Shown one piece after another: positions 59,078-64,000 of a stretch of 64,000 nucleotides of DNA. The notes beneath the pieces are model-generated. The model worked only from the letters and a program-made list of their open reading frames with translations, made no database searches and was not told the DNA's origin. Numbering within the stretch: the stretch's first letter is position 1; every line of letters starts with the position of its first letter. The DNA comes from Gracilibacillus timonensis (GTDB lineage Bacteria; Bacillota; Bacilli; Bacillales; Amphibacillaceae). The DNA lies in contig NZ_FLKH01000008.1 in NCBI RefSeq assembly GCF_900086715.1, positions 62,001 through 126,000 of the forward strand. The letters run 5' to 3'. The position numbers and the translations under genes were made by a program.

Positions 59078-59787
59078 TGTTTCTCCTCCAGTCGTGATAG
59101 AATATTGTCATATACAGTCAGCAAATCGCCTGAATCTTCGCGGAAGACATCCTTATCCATTTTCTCCCCTGTCGCCATGTCCCACAGACGGCAGGTATCC
59201 GGACTGACCTCATCCGATAACACGATCTCCCCTTGTACATTACGACCAAATTCTAATTTAAAATCGACAAGCTGTAAGTTGATTTCTTGAAAGAAGGCTT
59301 GCAGCTGTTGATTCACATCTCGTGCCATCTCTTTGATTTGATTTAGCTCAGCAGCTGTCACATCGGTAAGCAATAGGGCATGTTCATCGTTAATTAACGG
59401 ATCACCAAGCTCATCTTTTTTATAAAAAAGTTCTACTAATGCTGGTTGAAAGATGGTTTTCTCAGCCAAGCCTGTACGCCGAACAATGCTTCCGGCGGCG
59501 ACATTACGCACCACTACTTCCAGCGGGATAATCGTTGTTTTTTCTACCAATTGTTCGGTTTCGTTTAAAGCTTTTTTAAAATGGCTGCTAATACCATGTT
59601 GGTGTAAAAAAGCAAACACCTTGGCAGAAATCAGGTTATTGTAACGTCCTTTGCCTTGAAATTCTGCTTTTTTCTCTCCATTAAAGGCCGTTGCATCATT
59701 TTTATAAGACAAAATCAGCAATTCTGGGTCATCAGCAACCGTGTATACCTTTTTCGCTTTTCCTTCATACAACAGCTTGTCCTTCAT
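59074..59787 (-). CDS. purC: SAICAR synthase PurC
   Basis: 237 residues: LLYEGKAKKVYTV at the N-terminus, EVVVRNVAAGS, LVDFKLEFGR and DEVSPDTCRLWD are the PurC motifs. It joins aspartate to CAIR using ATP. AAGGAGC precedes the ATG; 13 bp after purB. Confidence 0.97.
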   Translation of the reverse strand: MKDKLLYEGKAKKVYTVADDPELLILSYKNDATAFNGEKKAEFQGKGRYNNLISAKVFAFLHQHGISSHFKKALNETEQLVEKTTIIPLEVVVRNVAAGSIVRRTGLAEKTIFQPALVELFYKKDELGDPLINDEHALLLTDVTAAELNQIKEMARDVNQQLQAFFQEINLQLVDFKLEFGRNVQGEIVLSDEVSPDTCRLWDMATGEKMDKDVFREDSGDLLTVYDNILSRLEEKQ

Positions 59788-59800
59788 TATGGCACGCTCC

Positions 59801-61096
59801 TTATGCTAAACCGATTTTTCGGAAGATTTGATCGACATTTTTCAGATGATAGGTATAGTCAAAACAATCATCCAATTGTTCTTTTGACAAAGTATTCGTA
59901 ATTCGTTCTTCCTGCTCGATTAATTCACGGAATGGGGTGGCTGTCTCCCAAGCTTTCATCGCATTGGGCTGTACCATATCATAAGCCTCTTCCCGGCTCA
60001 TTCCCTGGTCAATCAAGGATAATAACACACGTTGTGAGAAAATCACGCCATAGGTACGATCAATATTACGTTTCATATTCTCTGGGAACACCGTCAAATT
60101 CTTCACGATATTACTAAAGCGATTCAACATATAGTTTAGGGCGATCGTGGCATCTGGTAAAATCACACGTTCAGCGGAGGAATGAGAGATATCACGTTCA
60201 TGCCATAAAGACACATCCTCATAGGCTGTCACCATGTAGCCGCGAATCACACGAGCCATGCCTGTCATATTTTCCGAGCCAATTGGATTCCGTTTATGCG
60301 GCATAGCAGAGGAACCTTTCTGACCTTTAGCAAAAAACTCTTCTACCTCACGGGTCTCTGTTTTCTGTAAACCACGGATTTCTGTGGCGAATTTTTCAAT
60401 CGAACTGGCAACAAGAGCAAGCGTAGATAAATATTGAGCGTGTCGATCACGCTGTAAGGTCTGAGTGGAAACTGGGGCCGCCTGCAGTCCCAATTTCTCA
60501 CAAACATATTCCTCGACAAATGGATCGATATTGGCATAAGTACCGACTGCTCCTGATAGCTTGCCTGTTTCGATCACCTCAGCAGCGGCATCAAATCGTT
60601 TCAGGTTACGTTTCATTTCCTCATACCATAGAGCCATTTTTAGACCGAACGTTGTTGGTTCTGCATGGACACCATGGGTACGTCCCATCATCACCGTATG
60701 TTTATGTTCGACTGCCTTTTCCTTTAAAATATCTATAAAACGAACGATATCACGACGAATGATCGTATTGGCTTGCTTCAATATATAAGAAAGAGCCGTA
60801 TCAACGACATCAGTTGACGTTAAACCATAATGCACCCATTTCTTCTCTTCCCCTAGTGTTTCAGAAACAGCACGTGTGAAGGCAACCACATCATGACGCG
60901 TTTCCTGCTCAATTTCCAAAATTCGATCGATATCAAATCCCGCATGCTCTCTTAACTTCTTAACATCTTCCGAGGGAATGATACCTAACTCACTCCATGC
61001 CTCACATGCTAGCAATTCAACCTCCAGCCAGGCATTATAACGGTTTTTATCTGTCCAAATCTTTCCCATTTCTTCTCTTGTATAACGTTCGATCAT
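59801..61096 (-). CDS. purB: Adenylosuccinate lyase PurB
   Basis: 431 residues of the fumarase/aspartase superfamily: [15 protein letters not shown] and the signature loop [17 protein letters not shown] with the catalytic serine. It acts at two points: SAICAR to AICAR and adenylosuccinate to AMP. AGGAGG precedes the ATG. Confidence 0.97.
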   Translation of the reverse strand: MIERYTREEMGKIWTDKNRYNAWLEVELLACEAWSELGIIPSEDVKKLREHAGFDIDRILEIEQETRHDVVAFTRAVSETLGEEKKWVHYGLTSTDVVDTALSYILKQANTIIRRDIVRFIDILKEKAVEHKHTVMMGRTHGVHAEPTTFGLKMALWYEEMKRNLKRFDAAAEVIETGKLSGAVGTYANIDPFVEEYVCEKLGLQAAPVSTQTLQRDRHAQYLSTLALVASSIEKFATEIRGLQKTETREVEEFFAKGQKGSSAMPHKRNPIGSENMTGMARVIRGYMVTAYEDVSLWHERDISHSSAERVILPDATIALNYMLNRFSNIVKNLTVFPENMKRNIDRTYGVIFSQRVLLSLIDQGMSREEAYDMVQPNAMKAWETATPFRELIEQEERITNTLSKEQLDDCFDYTYHLKNVDQIFRKIGLA

Positions 61097-61108
61097 TGCT
61101 GTGTCCTC

Positions 61109-62236
61109 CTAGTTTTCGATTATCTTCTTATCTAGTAATTGTTGGTACAAGCTGGATACATTCTCTCCAATAAACGTAACATGCCCCATTTTTCGTAAGG
61201 CTTTCGCATCTTCCTTACCGTACATATGAATATGTGCGTCTGGATTATCCTCTAATTGGTCAAAAAATGGCTCGATATCTTTGCCAAGCAGGTTGACCAT
61301 AACCGCCGCTTGATGTGCATGAATTGGGATCAGCGGTAAACCGCAGATGGCACGTATATGCTGTTCAAATTGCGATACATTACAAGCCTCAATCGTATAA
61401 TGCCCGGAATTATGCGGGCGAGGCGCCAATTCATTAATAAGAATATCTGACACACATACAAACATCTCAATCGCAAACGTTCCAACGACCCCGATTGTTT
61501 CGGCAATTGCCTTGGCTGCTTGATGGGCCTTTTCGGTAATTTCTTCTGACACACGAGCTGGAACAATCGTTGCATGTAAAATATGATCACGATGGATATT
61601 TTCAGCGACTGGAAAGTAAGTAATCTCTCCGGTTGCGCTTCTCGTAAAGACAATCGATATCTCTTGATCAAAAGGTACCCATTGTTCGATGATTAAGCGC
61701 CCAGTCTGTTCCAACATCTCTTCTACACTGACCAAGTCGGCATCACTTGTCAGTTTTACTTGACCCTTTCCATCATATCCGCCTCGACAGGTCTTGGCAA
61801 CGACTGGATATTCTAACCGTTGAACGGATGCTGTCAATTCCTGCTTCGTCCGCACAATCGAGTAATCTGCTACCGGCTGAAGACTGTCGACCATCGCTTG
61901 TTTTTCTAATTCACGGTCTTGTGTAATACGTAGAGACTGAGCGCCTTGCGGAAGAAGACCTGCTTTTTCAAGAATTTCCGCTGCTTCCAGGTCAACATTT
62001 TCAAACTCATAGGTGACAACATCACTTGCCTCTGCCAATTGCTGAATGGCTGTTAAATCATCATAGGCTGCTACAATTTGTCGATCCGCTACCTGCGCCG
62101 TAGGACAATCTGGTGTGGGGTCTAAGACAACTACGCGATAACCCATATGCTTCGCCGCTGTTGTCATCATTCTTCCCAATTGCCCACCACCAATAATGCC
62201 AATGGTTGAGCCGAATAATTGTTTATTTATCTGCAA
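61109..62236 (-). CDS. purK: N5-carboxyaminoimidazole ribonucleotide synthase PurK
   Basis: 375 residues, ATP-grasp: [36 protein letters not shown] and [18 protein letters not shown]. It carboxylates AIR with bicarbonate and ATP. The start is TTG at 62236, overlapping purE by 14 nt, with GAGGG upstream. Confidence 0.96.
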   Translation of the reverse strand: MQINKQLFGSTIGIIGGGQLGRMMTTAAKHMGYRVVVLDPTPDCPTAQVADRQIVAAYDDLTAIQQLAEASDVVTYEFENVDLEAAEILEKAGLLPQGAQSLRITQDRELEKQAMVDSLQPVADYSIVRTKQELTASVQRLEYPVVAKTCRGGYDGKGQVKLTSDADLVSVEEMLEQTGRLIIEQWVPFDQEISIVFTRSATGEITYFPVAENIHRDHILHATIVPARVSEEITEKAHQAAKAIAETIGVVGTFAIEMFVCVSDILINELAPRPHNSGHYTIEACNVSQFEQHIRAICGLPLIPIHAHQAAVMVNLLGKDIEPFFDQLEDNPDAHIHMYGKEDAKALRKMGHVTFIGENVSSLYQQLLDKKIIEN

Positions 62237-62714
62237 GGTTTTCCCTCATTTCTGCTACTTTCTCTTTTAGTTGTTGTTGGTGTTGGAATAATCGTTCTGC
62301 CGTGCTTGGGTCACTTGTTCCGATTATTTGTGCTGCGAGGATGCCTGCATTCGTTGCACCAGCCTTTCCAATCGCAACCGTTGCAACGGGAACACCGCCT
62401 GGCATTTGCACGATGGAATAGAGGGAGTCTACCCCGCTTAGCGTGCTGGTTTTTACTGGTACACCGATAACAGGTAAAGTAGTTTTGGCAGCGACCATCC
62501 CTGGTAGGTGTGCCGCCCCACCGGCCCCGGCAATAATGACTTTCAAGCCTTTATCACGGGCATTTTCGGCATAAGCAAACATATCTTCTGGAGTTCTGTG
62601 TGCGGAGATAACTTCTTTTTCATAAGAAATTCCTAAATCATCTAATGCGGCACAAGTATGCTGCATCGTTTCCCAATCTGAGATACTTCCCATAATCACG
62701 CCTGCTTGTGTCAT
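62223..62714 (-). CDS. purE: N5-CAIR mutase PurE
   Basis: 163 residues: [15 protein letters not shown], the SAHRTPEDM loop with the catalytic His, [15 protein letters not shown] and [15 protein letters not shown]. It moves the carboxylate to give CAIR. First gene of the operon, preceded by the riboswitch and terminator. GAGGG lies upstream of the ATG. Confidence 0.97.
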   Translation of the reverse strand: MTQAGVIMGSISDWETMQHTCAALDDLGISYEKEVISAHRTPEDMFAYAENARDKGLKVIIAGAGGAAHLPGMVAAKTTLPVIGVPVKTSTLSGVDSLYSIVQMPGGVPVATVAIGKAGATNAGILAAQIIGTSDPSTAERLFQHQQQLKEKVAEMRENLADK

Positions 62715-62790
62715 GTTTTTCCCTCATTTCTTATGTATTGTAGTGAACCATTTTATTTCATGAGTGCTGTTGCGATCGTCTTATCACAAA

Positions 62791-62839
62791 CAAAAAACCT
62801 ATTCATACTCTCTAATCAGGAGAGAAGATGAATAGGTTT
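62791..62839 (-). terminator. Riboswitch-controlled terminator before purE
   Basis: AAACCTATTCAT and ATGAATAGGTTT (62839-62828 with 62806-62795, leftwards) form a strong 12-bp stem followed by TTTTTTG. It is the expression platform of the upstream guanine aptamer. Confidence 0.9.
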
Positions 62840-62888
62840 CAATCACATAACTATCCTGATGCTTGTCTTCACAATCATCAATCATCTT

Positions 62889-62957
62889 CCCTCATAGTCC
62901 ATCATTTACGGTAACGGGTAGAAACTTTTGAGCCATATTCCCAAATTATATGAGGTG
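62889..62957 (-). promoter_or_regulatory. Guanine riboswitch aptamer
   Basis: Reading leftwards: P1 arm CCTCATA, J1/2 TATAAT, loop 2 GAATATGG, J2/3 GTTTCTACC, loop 3 ACCGTAAATG, and the closing GACTATGAGG. The conserved purine-riboswitch nucleotides are all there, and the base that pairs with the ligand is C (GAC-TATG), which specifies guanine/hypoxanthine rather than adenine. Confidence 0.93.
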
Positions 62958-62980
62958 TTTATTCTTTTTTCTACATTCAT

Positions 62981-63057
62981 ATGATATCAAGAGCTGTTGA
63001 AACATGTCAATTAAAATCGAACATTTTATTCGGGTTTTATTTTGAATGTTCGTCTTT
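62981..63057 (-). promoter_or_regulatory. pur operon promoter and two PurBoxes
   Basis: Reading leftwards, -35 TTGACA (63010-63005) lies 18 nt before -10 TATCAT (62986-62981). PurBox 1, AAAATCGAACATT on the plus strand (63013-63025), matches AWWWCCGAACWWT at 12 of 13; PurBox 2, AAAGACGAACATT on the minus strand (63057-63045), at 11 of 13. Taken as 14-mers they are 17 nt apart in inverted orientation, the PurR arrangement of B. subtilis. PurBox 2 lies inside the end of yebG. Confidence 0.8.
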
Positions 63058-63255
63058 TATCTTCTTTGCCTCAAAAATGATTTCTCGACCTTCTGGAACA
63101 GGCTGCCCATTCTTTTCAATAAATAACGGCTTTTCCATTCGTCTGACCGGTTGATAGCCTTCCTGTTGGATACGAGCTAGACACTCGTCCAGGCTTTCAT
63201 TCTTCTCTACGTAAAACTTCTTCTTGCTTGGGCTCTTCTTGTTCTTCTTGGACAC
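63037..63255 (-). CDS. yebG: YebG-like NETI-motif protein
   Basis: 72 residues with a Lys/Ser-rich start and the family core [23 protein letters not shown] (NESL replacing the usual NETI). The GTG at 63255 has GGGAGG upstream; it overlaps the end of yebE by 59 nt. The position before purE matches B. subtilis. Function unknown. Confidence 0.8.
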   Translation of the reverse strand: MSKKNKKSPSKKKFYVEKNESLDECLARIQQEGYQPVRRMEKPLFIEKNGQPVPEGREIIFEAKKIKDEHSK

Positions 63256-63796
63256 TTTTCTTTATCCTCCCTCGCTTGACTTGCTTCACCCAGAAACCGC
63301 CATGGATTTGCTTGGGCTCGTAGGCAATAATAAAAGCCTTTGGGTCAATCACCTTTATAGCTTCATATAGATGCAGTTCATATTTACGCGGAGAAAGAAT
63401 CTGCATGGATAAACGGTCTCCATCCATTCCATATGCATACCAGCTTGTCACACCGAAACCTTTCTCCCGTAATTGTTTCGTAAACGTAATATCAGGATTT
63501 GACGATATCACATTCACTGTAATATACCCAAGTGCTAGCTTCTCTTCAATCATGGAACCGACGACAACACCAATACCATACCCTAATCCGTAGGCAATCA
63601 AGTTCTGAATTTCGCCTACATTATCCAAAACGATGCCTAGCCCAATCGTATATAGAATAATCTCAAAAACACCAATAGTTCCAGCAATATAACGCCTTCC
63701 CTTTAATGTTAAGATAACCCTTACTGTGGAACATGAAACATACACAATGTTAATAATCAGAATAATAACAACCATAATGATTGCATTTTCCAGCAT
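63197..63796 (-). CDS. yebE: YebE-like membrane protein (DUF2179/UPF0316)
   Basis: 199 residues from the ATG at 63796. Three membrane segments (about 5-25, 35-55, 60-80) are followed by a cytoplasmic DUF2179 domain ([26 protein letters not shown]) and an acidic, Glu-rich tail that overlaps yebG. Predicted small-molecule-sensing membrane protein; function unknown. Confidence 0.85.
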   Translation of the reverse strand: MLENAIIMVVIILIINIVYVSCSTVRVILTLKGRRYIAGTIGVFEIILYTIGLGIVLDNVGEIQNLIAYGLGYGIGVVVGSMIEEKLALGYITVNVISSNPDITFTKQLREKGFGVTSWYAYGMDGDRLSMQILSPRKYELHLYEAIKVIDPKAFIIAYEPKQIHGGFWVKQVKRGRIKKSVQEEQEEPKQEEVLRREE

Positions 63797-63876
63797 ACGT
63801 ACACCCCATTTGCACATAATCTATTGCCATTCCATACCTTATAGTATAGTATAGCGAAATTATTTTACCATAGCTT

Positions 63877-64000
63877 TATTATATAAGTTGAATGAAATAA
63901 TTTCTCATGGATCTGATATACGCTCTTGATCCATTTACGCAGTGTGAATGGGTCACTTACACGAATGGATCAAACATGGTTCAAACGAGGTATTATCAGG
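63877..64000. mobile_element. MITE copy 2 (longer, cut by the window edge)
   Basis: Starts after TA with TTATATAAGTTGAATGAA and ends the window with AACGAGGTATTATCAGG, both matching the complement of the element at 39287-39419. About 55 bp in the middle are absent from that copy. The other terminal repeat would lie past 64000. Confidence 0.7.

Noticed and set aside
63018-63032. Palindrome CGAA..TTCG as a separate operator
   Set aside because: It is accounted for by PurBox 1 next to a chance TTCGGG; the properly spaced partner is the box at 63045-63057.

Overview
The window looks like the chromosome of a low-GC Gram-positive bacterium of the family Bacillaceae. The strong AGGAGG-type ribosome sites, the split PurL/PurQ/PurS enzyme, the guanine riboswitch plus PurBoxes before purE, and a gene order much like Bacillus subtilis (yebE-yebG-purEKBCSQLFMNHD, yerA-yerB-yerC, pcrB-pcrA-ligA-camS, gatCAB, dagK, rlmCD) all point there. 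Genus cannot be settled by eye. Almost every gene reads leftwards (minus strand).

Positions 1 to about 25,950 form one accessory island, an integrative and conjugative element (ICE) of the Tn916/ICEBs1 type abutting the 3' end of rlmCD. From right to left it holds a C5-cytosine methyltransferase, two small ORFs, a short leader peptide, two DUF961 proteins, the coupling ATPase TcpA, an oriT, the relaxase MobT, a TcpD-like membrane protein, two tandem ArdA antirestriction genes, an IS3-family insertion (1,680 bp, 3-bp target repeat), and the TcpE, VirB4-like ATPase, channel protein, NlpC/P60 hydrolase and TcpC genes. Left of these is a metal(loid)-resistance cargo: cadC-cadA-cadD with two CadC operators, a frameshifted flavoprotein, an ACR3-like transporter divergent from an Ada-type regulator, then a MarR regulator with two vicinal cysteine pairs leading two flavoprotein genes. 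A decayed DUF961 gene with its own leader peptide lies between these cargo blocks and shows that remains of a second ICE are embedded here. The integrase, excisionase and left end are not in the window.

Positions 26,000 to 47,200 are core genome: rlmCD, dagK, the gatCAB amidotransferase, camS, ligA, pcrA, pcrB, an acetyltransferase, a 133-bp MITE, ahpCF (plus strand), a Gfo/Idh oxidoreductase, yerC, yerB and a yerA adenine-deaminase-like gene.

Positions 47,400 to 64,000 hold sodF, a VOC dioxygenase and the twelve-gene purine operon (PRPP to IMP), under two PurBoxes, a guanine riboswitch and a terminator. Two intergenic arrays inside the operon, between purF and purM and between purH and purD, are unrelated in sequence yet share an exact 51-bp period and one hairpin per unit. 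The window ends with yebG, yebE and the start of a second, longer MITE copy.
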